DNA of 64,000 nucleotides from Pseudoxanthomonas sp. SL93. GTDB lineage: Bacteria; Pseudomonadota; Gammaproteobacteria; Xanthomonadales; Xanthomonadaceae. This document shows positions 1 through 9,248 of the stretch, in pieces. The first letter of the stretch is position 1. Each line of letters begins with the position of its first letter. The position numbers were made by a program, and so were the translations under genes. The stretch spans positions 2,232,001 through 2,296,000 of the forward strand of contig NZ_CP113065.1 in assembly GCF_026625825.1 (NCBI RefSeq). The letters run 5' to 3'. Under the pieces are notes generated by a model. It was given only the letters and a program-made list of their open reading frames with translations. It was not told where the DNA came from and did not search any database.

Positions 1-1452
<1,452 letters not shown>

Positions 1453-1477
1453 GCGACAAGCATGCCGGCAATGGGCG

Positions 1478-1511
1478 AAAACAAAAACCCCGGCGCCGTC
1501 CGACGCCGGGG
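1478..1511 (-). terminator. Rho-independent terminator after the TonB receptor gene
   Basis: An 8-bp GC-rich stem (1488-1495 with 1504-1511, CCCCGGCG/CGCCGGGG) is followed on the minus strand by a T-rich tract (TTTTTGTTTT). It sits just past the stop of the receptor gene and before recG, so it should end transcription of the three-gene receptor set and isolate recG from it. Confidence 0.85.
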
Positions 1512-1554
1512 TTTCGCCCCCATCATGCCATGGTCATTCCACCCGACGGCCGCC

Positions 1555-4008
1555 TCAGAACTTCAGGCTCACTTCCATGCCGTACGTGCGCGGCTCGCTG
1601 ACCACCGCGCCCACCGTGCCAAATGCCTCGCGACCGTAAACGTTCAACTGGGTGACGTATTGCTCGTCGAACACGTTGTTGCCGTAGACCGCCCAGCTCC
1701 AGTGTCCGCCGGCCGATGTCCAGCCCAGCTTCACGTCGGTGCGGTTCTGCGATTCGCCGGTCGAGAACGCGGGGAAATCCGCGCAGTCGCCCGACCCCAG
1801 GTTGTACGCGTTGGCGCGGCAGGCGCCGCGATACGCATGCCGCAGCGCCAGCCGGAGGTCACCCGTCTCGCCCAGCTGCCAGGTGTAGTGGCCGCCAATG
1901 GCGGCCGACCAGCTCGGTTCGCCGGTGGGCTCGCCATCCAGGTCGAGGGTGCCCGCACCGGTGACGACGCTGTAGTCCTTGTACTTCGCATCGATCCAGG
2001 CGGCGTTGAAGTCCATGCCGAACGCATCGCTGACCTGCCAGCGCAGGTCGAAATCGACGCCGGTGGCTTCCACGTCCCCGGTGTCCACCACGAAGCGCGG
2101 GATCGCTGTGGTGTTGTCCAGCCGGATCGACTGGCGGTTGTCGTAGCGGTAGTGGTACAGCGACAGGTTGTACGCCAGTCGCGCCTCGGGCAACGCGTGC
2201 TTGATGCCGATCTCGGCATTCCACACGTCCTCGTTGTCCTCGTTGTCGAACTCGCTGCCGATCTGCAGCGCATTGAAGCCGCCCGCCTTGTAGCCCTTGG
2301 CCAGCGACGCGAAGCCCATCAGCCCGTCGGTGAAGTGGTAGTCGACGACGAAGCGCGGGCTCCAGTCGCTCCACGAATCGCTGGCACGGTTGGTGATGCC
2401 CTTGTTCATCATCGCCGGCGGATCGATGAAGGCCAGGTCGAAGACGAAGAATTCCCGCGGCACGCCGGCCAGCGCGAAGAAGCCCGCCGCATCCAGCACG
2501 TCCAGGGTCGCGTCCAGGGTCGGTGCGCTGCGCAGGTCGTTGAACCAGCTGAAGTCCTTCTCGTCGCGCGTGTAGCGCAGGCCGACGGTGACGTTGAGCT
2601 TGTCGTTGACGTGCCAGATGACGTCGCCGAAGCCGGCGAAGGCCTTGGTCTTCAACGTATTGTGGAAGGACTCGTTCCAGCGGTGATCCAGCAGGGTCAA
2701 CGGAATGCCGTTGGCCGCCAGCACCTGCGAGAAGTAACCGAACAGCGTGCCATCCGGCGTGGGCGCCAGGCCCAGGTTGGCCACCGCGGTATCGACGGCC
2801 GTGCTGGTGGTGTCGACCTCGCTGGTCTGGCTGGCCTCTTCCTCGTAGTAGCTCACGCCCGCCAGCCAGTCGAGCCGACCGGCGCTGCCACTGAACTTGA
2901 ACTCCTGGTACTTGTTTTCGTTGGATTCGCTGTTGGTGGAAGAGAGATACAGGTTGGGCCGGTTGGTGCCGTCTTCTTCCACCCGGTTGAGCGAATCGAA
3001 CTGCCGCCAGGCGGTGGTCGAGGTCAGCGTGCCCCAGCCGAATGCATGGTCGATGATCAGCGTGACGCCATCGAACGTGCGCCACTCGGCGTTGTCGACC
3101 GTGTCGTTGAACGTGCCGATGTCGCGTGGATCGAGGTAGGTGGTCGGGTCGGCCGGAGCGACCGGTGTGCCGGGGCTCGGCGGCAACGGCACGATGCCGG
3201 TGGTGGGACGGCCCTGCTGGTCGAGGCTCTCGTGGTCCCAGCTGAGCAGCGCGGTGGTGTTGTCGCCCAGGCCCACTTGCCAGGCCGCGCGCGTCGCCCA
3301 CACGTTGTCGCCGCCGAGGTCCTGCCCGGTCGCACCGTCATCCAGCCAGCCATCGCTGGTGTTGAACATGCCGTTGAGGCGCAGCGCGGAGCGCTCGCCC
3401 ACCGGGATGTTCGCCATCGCTTCGACGTACTGCTTGCCTTCGTTGCCCAGCCTCAGCTTCACCGCCGCCTCGGTCTCGTTGCTGGGCCGCTTGGTGATGA
3501 TCGATACCGCGCCGGCCGCGGTGTTGCGGCCGAACAGGGTGCCCTGCGGCCCCTTCAGTACCTCGATGCGCTCCACATCGGTCAGCGGCAACAGGATGCC
3601 CCCGCTGCGACCGGTGTAGACGCCATCGATGAATACGCCCACGGCGGGATCAGTGCCGATGCCGAAGTCGTCGGTGCTGATGCCGCGCAAGGCGATGGAC
3701 GGTTGCGTCGGCTGCACGCTGTTGATCTGCAGGCCGGGCACGAAGCTGTCCAGGTCGCCCATGTCCTCGGCGGTGACGTCGCTGATGATCTGGTCGTTGA
3801 GCACCTGCAGCGCGATCGGTACATCCTGCAGTTCCTGTTCACGGCTCTGCGCGGTGACGGTAATGGTGTCCAGCGTGGTGGCCGGGTCCGAAGCATCGCG
3901 CGCTGGCGCGGCCTGTTGCGCGAATGCCACGCCACTGCTCCCCAGCACGACACAGCCGAACAGCGCATGGCGAAGCCCGACCACCAGATTCCGTTGCATC
4001 ACTTTCAT
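1555..4008 (-). CDS. TonB-dependent outer membrane receptor
   Basis: This is a 22-stranded-barrel type receptor expected to import a siderophore, carbohydrate or other large solute using TonB energy. A signal peptide covers residues 1-30 (ends VAFA). The TonB box DTITVTA is at 47-53. The plug domain follows, with DVPIALQVLND and VERIEVLKGPQGTLFGRN-like motifs, and the chain ends in the barrel-type SLKF with terminal Phe. At 817 aa the length is normal. ATG 4008 is preferred because GGAGG sits 5 nt upstream; GTG 4011 is the alternative. It is the last gene of a minus-strand set after the beta-helix and cytochrome genes, 35 nt behind the latter. The substrate cannot be read from the sequence. 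Confidence 0.93.
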   Translation of the reverse strand: MKVMQRNLVVGLRHALFGCVVLGSSGVAFAQQAAPARDASDPATTLDTITVTAQSREQELQDVPIALQVLNDQIISDVTAEDMGDLDSFVPGLQINSVQPTQPSIALRGISTDDFGIGTDPAVGVFIDGVYTGRSGGILLPLTDVERIEVLKGPQGTLFGRNTAAGAVSIITKRPSNETEAAVKLRLGNEGKQYVEAMANIPVGERSALRLNGMFNTSDGWLDDGATGQDLGGDNVWATRAAWQVGLGDNTTALLSWDHESLDQQGRPTTGIVPLPPSPGTPVAPADPTTYLDPRDIGTFNDTVDNAEWRTFDGVTLIIDHAFGWGTLTSTTAWRQFDSLNRVEEDGTNRPNLYLSSTNSESNENKYQEFKFSGSAGRLDWLAGVSYYEEEASQTSEVDTTSTAVDTAVANLGLAPTPDGTLFGYFSQVLAANGIPLTLLDHRWNESFHNTLKTKAFAGFGDVIWHVNDKLNVTVGLRYTRDEKDFSWFNDLRSAPTLDATLDVLDAAGFFALAGVPREFFVFDLAFIDPPAMMNKGITNRASDSWSDWSPRFVVDYHFTDGLMGFASLAKGYKAGGFNALQIGSEFDNEDNEDVWNAEIGIKHALPEARLAYNLSLYHYRYDNRQSIRLDNTTAIPRFVVDTGDVEATGVDFDLRWQVSDAFGMDFNAAWIDAKYKDYSVVTGAGTLDLDGEPTGEPSWSAAIGGHYTWQLGETGDLRLALRHAYRGACRANAYNLGSGDCADFPAFSTGESQNRTDVKLGWTSAGGHWSWAVYGNNVFDEQYVTQLNVYGREAFGTVGAVVSEPRTYGMEVSLKF

Positions 4009-4043
4009 CACTTCCTCCCGAGAAGCATCGTGCGGAACCGGCG

Positions 4044-5225
4044 TCAGGCCGCCGGCGGTTGTTTGATGGACGGGGCTGCATCCCCATCGCAGCGACCCGA
4101 TTGCGCGTTGATCCAGGCGCGGATCAGCGCCACGCCTTCGCGATGGACAACCGAACGCCCCACTTCCGGCATCATCACCGACGGGTCCGTGCTGTCCATG
4201 CGGAAATCGAAGATGGACGCCCCGGCATCACCGGGTACGATGTCGTAGCGCCGGTTGCCGGTGCCCTTGCCCGCCGCGATGGGTTGCTTGCAGAAGCCAA
4301 GCTTCAGGCGGTCCTGCGTACCGGAATCGAGCCACAGGCCGGACGTGATCGCGGGGCCGGTGGCGCTATGGCAATGGCCGCAGTTGACGTCCAGGTAGGC
4401 GCGCGCGCGTTGCTCAAGGCTGGCGTGTCCTGCATCGGCCGCATCCACGCTGCGTGGCGCTTGCGACAATGGCGGCGCGCCGGCCAGGTAGCCGATGCGG
4501 GCCAGGTGCTCGAGCTGGTTCGCGCGGCCGGCGGCATAGTCGAAATCGCGATTGAGGTTGCGCGCCTTCGGGCCGATCGGCAGCAGCTTGCGGGACTTGT
4601 TGTCGGTGATGTGGCAGCCACCGCACTGGTTCTGGTCAGGCACCTGGTAGCTGGCGGTCTCGCGCTCACCTGCGGCATCCACCAGTTCCAGCGTGGCCAG
4701 GTCCCCGGCCCGCTTCAGCGTGGCCTCGGTCTGCGACGCGTTCCAGACATACGGCAGCGCCACCCAACCTTCCGCGCGATGCACCAGCAGTCGCGTTTCG
4801 ATCAGCCGCACGGTGGACAGGTCCAGTGATTCACCTTGCAGCGACGATTGCGCCGGCGGCGTGCGGGCGACCGACCGGCCATCCCACGTTTCTCCTGGCG
4901 GCAGCGGGTAATAGAACGTCTTGCTGAGGATGGTGCCGACAGGAAAGTCGAAGCTGTGCTCAGGCTGGTAGGAGGCCGCGGTGCCGGCCGGCATCCACAC
5001 CGTGCGCAGCTTGTGCGCGTAGTCGCTGAACAACGGCGTGTTGAGATCGTAGGGCACCACGCCATCGTTCAGGCGCAGCCTGCCGTCTTCCACGCGCAGC
5101 AGCTGCCACTCGCCCAACGTGGCGGGCTGCCCTTCGCTGATGAACCGCACGTCGCGGGAACCACACCCTGCCAACGCCAGTGCCAGCCATCCGGCGAACC
5201 ACGCACGCGATATCCAGCGCCACAT
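4044..5225 (-). CDS. Diheme c-type cytochrome lipoprotein, SO2930/TIGR03806-like
   Basis: The 393-aa product has an N-terminal lipobox (LALALAGC) and should be a periplasm-facing lipoprotein. Two CxxCH haem-binding motifs are visible, QCGGCH near residue 200 and NCGHCH near residue 281, so two covalently bound haems are expected. The layout and the partner gene match the TIGR03806 group (SO2930-type cytochrome), which is typically found beside TIGR03805 beta-helix proteins. The start ATG 5225 has GAGG 7 nt upstream and lies 8 nt after the beta-helix gene. A role in periplasmic electron transfer is inferred from the haem motifs; substrate and partner are unknown. Confidence 0.85.
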   Translation of the reverse strand: MWRWISRAWFAGWLALALAGCGSRDVRFISEGQPATLGEWQLLRVEDGRLRLNDGVVPYDLNTPLFSDYAHKLRTVWMPAGTAASYQPEHSFDFPVGTILSKTFYYPLPPGETWDGRSVARTPPAQSSLQGESLDLSTVRLIETRLLVHRAEGWVALPYVWNASQTEATLKRAGDLATLELVDAAGERETASYQVPDQNQCGGCHITDNKSRKLLPIGPKARNLNRDFDYAAGRANQLEHLARIGYLAGAPPLSQAPRSVDAADAGHASLEQRARAYLDVNCGHCHSATGPAITSGLWLDSGTQDRLKLGFCKQPIAAGKGTGNRRYDIVPGDAGASIFDFRMDSTDPSVMMPEVGRSVVHREGVALIRAWINAQSGRCDGDAAPSIKQPPAA

Positions 5226-5233
5226 GCCCGGCC

Positions 5234-6472
5234 TCAGCCTCGCTTCAGATCGACGGCGGGCAGGCGCGGCAACGCGCAATCGTACGGCTTCATATCCTTG
5301 CCCGGGTTCTTGTAGCCGCCCGGTCCGTCGGCGTTGATGACGCCGTTGACATCGCGCAGGCAGATCTGTGGGCCGGTTGGCTTGCCGCCCACCACGCGGT
5401 CCTTGTTGTAGTAGCCATCCCACAGCACATCGGGGAAGTTCCCGCGCAGGCCGTACATCGCCACCTTCAATGCTTTCAGGTCGAAGCCGTCGGGCGAATC
5501 GCCGCCGCCGGACAGCGTGTTGCCGTGGATGTGGATGCGCTCCGGGTACGGATCGAAGTTCGGCGATGCGCTGCTGTCCTTGTAGCCGGTGGAATACACG
5601 CTGGAGACGATGATGTTGGCGGTGGCGTTGTCGCGGATCTCGTTGCCGAAGATCTCGATGTCGTCGTTGGAGTTGATGACGATGCCCGACCCCGCCGGCA
5701 CGCTGGCCACCGGCGTGCCCTTGGCACCGAAGTTGGCGTGGTTGTTGGCGATCACCTTGTTGTCGTAGACGCGGATGTTTCCGCCCTGCTGCGACAGGCC
5801 CGGCATGTTGAAGACCAGGATGCCGCCGGTGTTGCCGGTGGCGACGTTGTCGTAGACATCGGCATTGATGGTGTTCTCCACCTCGATGCCGGCCACGTTC
5901 TGCTCGGCGCGGCTGCGCCGCACGATGACGCCGTCGGACTGGCCCACGTAGATGCCCGCATCCGATGCACCGATGGCGACGGTGTCCTCGATCAGCACGT
6001 TCTTCGTCAGCACCGGGTAGATGCCGTACGCGCCGTTCCTGGTGCTGGGCCCGCCGGTCCACTGCACCTTCACGCCGCGCACGGTGATGTTGGACGACTC
6101 GCTGATCTTCAGGCCGTCGCCCTTCGAGTCCTCGATGGTGAGGTTCTCGATGGTGAAGTTGTCGCCGTTGACCAGCAGTCCTTCCGCTCCCGCCTTCTGT
6201 CCCTTGAAACTCAGCACCGTCTTGTCCATGCCGGCGCCGCGGAGGGTCACGCCGTCGGCGCGCAGGGTCAGGCTGCGGTCGAAACTGTGCCGGCCCGCGG
6301 GGATCTCGATGACATCGCCGGGCTTCGCATCCAGCAGGCGTTCCTGGAACGAGGCCGCGAAGCCCGCTTCCCCTGCCGGAACCGCGGCGGACTCCGGTGC
6401 CGTCGGCTTGCACCCCGGGGCGGCCACGCCCAGCGCGGCCACGACCGCAAAGGCAACAATGCTGCGCTGCAT
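5234..6472 (-). CDS. Exported parallel beta-helix repeat protein, TIGR03805-like
   Basis: A 412-aa exported protein. The N-terminus has a hydrophobic segment ending in AAPGC, a weak lipobox, so it may be a lipoprotein. The body shows regular beta-helix rungs with repeated N, G and I/V positions (NFTIENLTIEDSKGDGLKIS, then SSNITVRGVKV and so on), as in NosD or pectate-lyase-like folds. Such proteins bind or process carbohydrates or act as periplasmic scaffolds. ATG 6472 is chosen because GGAGAGGG lies 5 nt upstream; a longer reading to 6577 lacks a signal peptide at its start. It is first in the set with the diheme cytochrome and the TonB receptor, the known genomic partnership of this family. 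Confidence 0.85.
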   Translation of the reverse strand: MQRSIVAFAVVAALGVAAPGCKPTAPESAAVPAGEAGFAASFQERLLDAKPGDVIEIPAGRHSFDRSLTLRADGVTLRGAGMDKTVLSFKGQKAGAEGLLVNGDNFTIENLTIEDSKGDGLKISESSNITVRGVKVQWTGGPSTRNGAYGIYPVLTKNVLIEDTVAIGASDAGIYVGQSDGVIVRRSRAEQNVAGIEVENTINADVYDNVATGNTGGILVFNMPGLSQQGGNIRVYDNKVIANNHANFGAKGTPVASVPAGSGIVINSNDDIEIFGNEIRDNATANIIVSSVYSTGYKDSSASPNFDPYPERIHIHGNTLSGGGDSPDGFDLKALKVAMYGLRGNFPDVLWDGYYNKDRVVGGKPTGPQICLRDVNGVINADGPGGYKNPGKDMKPYDCALPRLPAVDLKRG

Positions 6473-6591
6473 GAATCCCTCTCCCCATACGCCTGCGAAT
6501 ACAGCGTGCAGTCTCGTGCGCTGCTGCGCTTTACGCGGAGGGCAGGAGCGGCATACTAAGGGGGGCAAAGCGGACAAGCTGGAGGGCTTCG

Positions 6592-7635
6592 ATGCGTTGG
6601 AAACCTGGCACGGAAGGGGGCCAACGCCTGTCGGTCGCCAACCTTCCCACCAACATGCTGTGCGGCCTGGTGCTGCTGGCCGGCGAACTGGGGGTGAATT
6701 GCGAGGGCTGGTTCGCCGGCATGCGCCTGAACGTGCAGGAGATCCACGACCCGCTGGTGCGCGTGTCGTACCGCCAGGCCAGCGAGGTGATCCGCCGCGC
6801 CCTGCCCACCCTGCCGGTCGAGGGCGTGGGACTGGCGATGGGCGGCAAGCAGAACGGGGGCAACTTCGGCCTGCTCGGGCTCGCCATGAAAACCGCGCCC
6901 ACGTTCGGTGACGCCGTGCAGATCGGCCTGGAGTACCAGCGTAACCTCGGGCCGCTGATGGACCTGTCGCTGGACGAACGCCACGACGGCGCCATCGCCG
7001 TCATCGCCACCGCGCCGGACGAGGCCTCGGACCTGCTGCCGTTCCTGTGCGAGGAAATGTTCTCCAGCGTCCTGATGCTCGCCCGCGAGCTGGCCGGCCC
7101 TGATTTCAATCCGCTGCGCCTGGACCTGGGTTACGCGCCACCGGCCTATTCGGCACGGTATGAGGAACTGTTCCACTGCGAAGTCCGCTTCAACCAGCCG
7201 CAGCATGCGATGACGGTGGATCGCCGCTGGCTGGAGCTGCCGTTCTCCAGCTACAACCCGGTCACGTCCCGCCAGGCGCTGGCGCTGTGCCGCGCGCAGC
7301 TGGCCGCCATGTCGTTGCGCGGGGAAACCACGGCGGCGGTGGAGCGACAGTTGCGCCCGCGCCTGCCAGGCAATCCTCAGATGACCGAGATCGCCGCCGC
7401 GCTGCACCTCAGCGAGCGCACGCTGCGCCGCCAGCTGTCCGAAGAGGAGACCAGTTTCAGCGCCGTGCATGACCGCATCCGCACCGAGCGTGCGCTGGAC
7501 CTGCTGCAGGACCCGGACCTCACCATCGCGTGGATCGGCAGCCAGATCGGTTTCAACGACGTGCGCGAGTTCCGTCGCGCCTTCAAGCGCTGGACCGGCC
7601 ACACACCCAGCGAAGCCCGCGCGCGGATCGCCTGA
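6592..7635 (+). CDS. AraC-family transcriptional regulator
   Basis: A 347-aa regulator with a large N-terminal ligand-sensing domain of the Arabinose_bd/OruR type (about residues 1-200) and a C-terminal pair of helix-turn-helix motifs (MTEIAAALHLSERTLRRQL, then IAWIGSQIGFNDVREFRRAF and WTGHTPSEAR). Such proteins usually activate a neighbouring operon in response to a small molecule. The start ATG 6592 has GGAGGG 5 nt upstream. It is transcribed divergently from the beta-helix/cytochrome/receptor set across a 119-bp gap, so it is the obvious candidate regulator of that set. The inducer is unknown. Confidence 0.9.
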   Translation: MRWKPGTEGGQRLSVANLPTNMLCGLVLLAGELGVNCEGWFAGMRLNVQEIHDPLVRVSYRQASEVIRRALPTLPVEGVGLAMGGKQNGGNFGLLGLAMKTAPTFGDAVQIGLEYQRNLGPLMDLSLDERHDGAIAVIATAPDEASDLLPFLCEEMFSSVLMLARELAGPDFNPLRLDLGYAPPAYSARYEELFHCEVRFNQPQHAMTVDRRWLELPFSSYNPVTSRQALALCRAQLAAMSLRGETTAAVERQLRPRLPGNPQMTEIAAALHLSERTLRRQLSEEETSFSAVHDRIRTERALDLLQDPDLTIAWIGSQIGFNDVREFRRAFKRWTGHTPSEARARIA

Positions 7636-7644
7636 GCGTCGGGC

Positions 7645-8028
7645 TCAGTCCAGCACCATCACCGCATCGACTTCGAACGCCGCGCCCTTAGGCAGGCCGG
7701 ACACCTCGATGGTGGAGCGCGCGGGATACGGCGCCGCGAAGTATTCCTGCATCACCGCATTGACCGCCGCGAACTGCGACAGATCGGTCAGGTAAAGGCC
7801 CAGCCGCACGATCCGGTCGAGCGAGCCGCCCGCGGCTTCCGCCACCGCCTTGAGATTGTCGAACGCACGACGGGCCTGCACGGCGATGTCGCCTTCCACC
7901 AGGCTGCCCGTCACCGGATCCAGAGGGATCTGCCCGGAGAAGTACACGGTGTTGCCTGCGCGCACGGCCTGCGAGTACGGACCGATCGCGGCCGGAGCCT
8001 GGTCGGTGTGGATGATTTGATAAGTCAT
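7645..8028 (-). CDS. ridA: RidA family enamine/imine deaminase
   Basis: RidA hydrolyses reactive enamine/imine intermediates such as 2-aminoacrylate released by PLP enzymes. The 127-aa length, [20 protein letters not shown] near the N-terminus and the [15 protein letters not shown] block near the C-terminus are diagnostic; the Arg of PARST is the conserved carboxylate-binding residue. No Shine-Dalgarno is visible. A heptamer tandem repeat begins 9 nt upstream of the start, so the natural leader may have been replaced. The gene is convergent with the AraC gene. It usually sits between spoT and recG, and both junctions are interrupted here. Confidence 0.95.
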   Translation of the reverse strand: MTYQIIHTDQAPAAIGPYSQAVRAGNTVYFSGQIPLDPVTGSLVEGDIAVQARRAFDNLKAVAEAAGGSLDRIVRLGLYLTDLSQFAAVNAVMQEYFAAPYPARSTIEVSGLPKGAAFEVDAVMVLD

Positions 8029-8036
8029 AGTAGGCA

Positions 8037-8106
8037 GGATGTCGGATGTCGGATGTCGGATGTCGGATGTCGGATGTCGGATGTCGGATGTCGGATGTCG
8101 GATGTC
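8037..8106. repeat. Ten perfect copies of the heptamer GGATGTC
   Basis: GGATGTC is repeated ten times without error from 8037 to 8106, directly upstream of the ridA start codon (8028). Perfect short tandem repeats of this length are prone to slippage, so copy number may vary between strains. Because 7 is not a multiple of 3 but the array is intergenic, variation would alter promoter or leader spacing rather than a reading frame. The 21-nt superperiod opens a spurious frame (MSDVGCR repeated) that is not a gene. Confidence 0.95.
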
Positions 8107-8290
8107 GGAATCAGGGTAGAAAGCTCAGCACTCAATCGGCACTAAAAGGTGAAACAGAGGAACAGGTCACTTTCCAGAAGCGACAAGAACTCCAAACCTG
8201 CACGTTCATGAGTTTACTTCTACAGAGCAATCGGAGGGAAGAATACAGTCCGTTCGGGCGACTATCGCTCGACTAGATAAGGGACCTAGT

Positions 8291-9052
8291 ATGAGTTTGC
8301 CGAACATGAGGACGATTTTTTTGCTGCTCGTGATGATCGCAGGCTGCCTCATGACTTCTGACTCGATGGCGGCCAGTTGCTCCGGTAGCGCTGATGTGTC
8401 CACTTTTCCAGGAGGATACTTGGTAAAAAGAACGTGCGGCGGCTACCAAACAGCTGGATTTGGCACATCTTTAGATGATGCTCACGCCAACCTGCAAAGC
8501 TTCGCAAACCTGATAGATCAGGGAGCGCGGTGCAATTTTTACTCCATCGACGCGGACCCGGGGACTTACAGAGCGAATTTTACATGCCGCCTTCAGAATG
8601 CTGACGGAACTTGGGGTGGCAACCGATCAGTTGGCGGAATGGGATACACGGCCTCGGGGGCAGCAGGAAATCTACTTGCATTCGCTCAACTTTTTAGAGC
8701 ATCTGAAGGTTACGCGTGCCGCTCTCCACAAGTAGTCATATTTCCTGGAGGATTTGTTTCGTCCTTTTCTTGCGGATACCCCAACACTTCAGGGGATCTG
8801 GGCCGCAGCTCAACCATTAGCGGTGTAGGATCCAATACAACAGATGCAGCAAGCGTAACCGTTGGCTTCGCTGAGCTCGGCGCCTCTATCGATCGCGAAT
8901 GTTGGGCAAATCAGAACTCCGTTCAAGTTGTCGGCTCCAACTTTAAGGTGACGATGAACTGCAACGGAACCAACCCGGGCACGTTCGTGGGTTTGGGTTC
9001 CACAGCGACGGCAGCAGGAAACAACGCTCTCCTTCAGGCTCAGTTTCCGTAA
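8291..9052 (+). CDS. Secreted protein with four cysteine-paired repeats, function unknown
   Basis: I do not recognise this 253-aa family. A signal peptide spans about residues 1-28 (hydrophobic core FLLLVMIAGCLM, cleavage near SMAA). The mature chain is four imperfect repeats of 50-60 residues, each opening with a cysteine and closing a strand-like segment with a second one: C30/C49, C81/C99, C143/C161 and C204/C224. Between them, FPGGY or FPGGF and G-rich turns recur in repeats 1 and 3. Disulphide-linked repeats in the periplasm or outside the cell are inferred. AAGGGA lies 6 nt before ATG 8291. The base composition is visibly more AT-rich than the neighbours, suggesting acquisition, and the gene splits spoT from ridA. 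Confidence 0.75.
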   Translation: MSLPNMRTIFLLLVMIAGCLMTSDSMAASCSGSADVSTFPGGYLVKRTCGGYQTAGFGTSLDDAHANLQSFANLIDQGARCNFYSIDADPGTYRANFTCRLQNADGTWGGNRSVGGMGYTASGAAGNLLAFAQLFRASEGYACRSPQVVIFPGGFVSSFSCGYPNTSGDLGRSSTISGVGSNTTDAASVTVGFAELGASIDRECWANQNSVQVVGSNFKVTMNCNGTNPGTFVGLGSTATAAGNNALLQAQFP

Positions 9053-9097
9053 ACCTATCCAGGCATGACTGGCAATCAAATTCACGCCCACTAGAGA

Positions 9098-9129
9098 AGC
9101 CCGACGTACGCTTGTCACGTCGGGCTTTA
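9098..9129 (+). terminator. Terminator after the secreted repeat protein gene
   Basis: A 10-bp perfect stem AGCCCGACGT/ACGTCGGGCT (9098-9107 and 9117-9126) is followed by TTTAAT. It ends the plus-strand gene 45 nt downstream of its stop and precedes the convergent end of spoT. Confidence 0.8.
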
Positions 9130-9248
9130 ATCTCTGTCATTCGCGAGAGAATACCCGGCATTTCGTATGTCTTGGTCGAATCGGATGCGAGAGAAACACT
9201 CTAGTGAGTGGAACTGATAGCTCAAGCGAATGCCCAACGGCATTTAAC

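Noticed and set aside
8046..8276. Open frame made of MSDVGCR repeats
   Set aside because: Product of the 7-bp tandem repeat read in one frame; no ribosome site.
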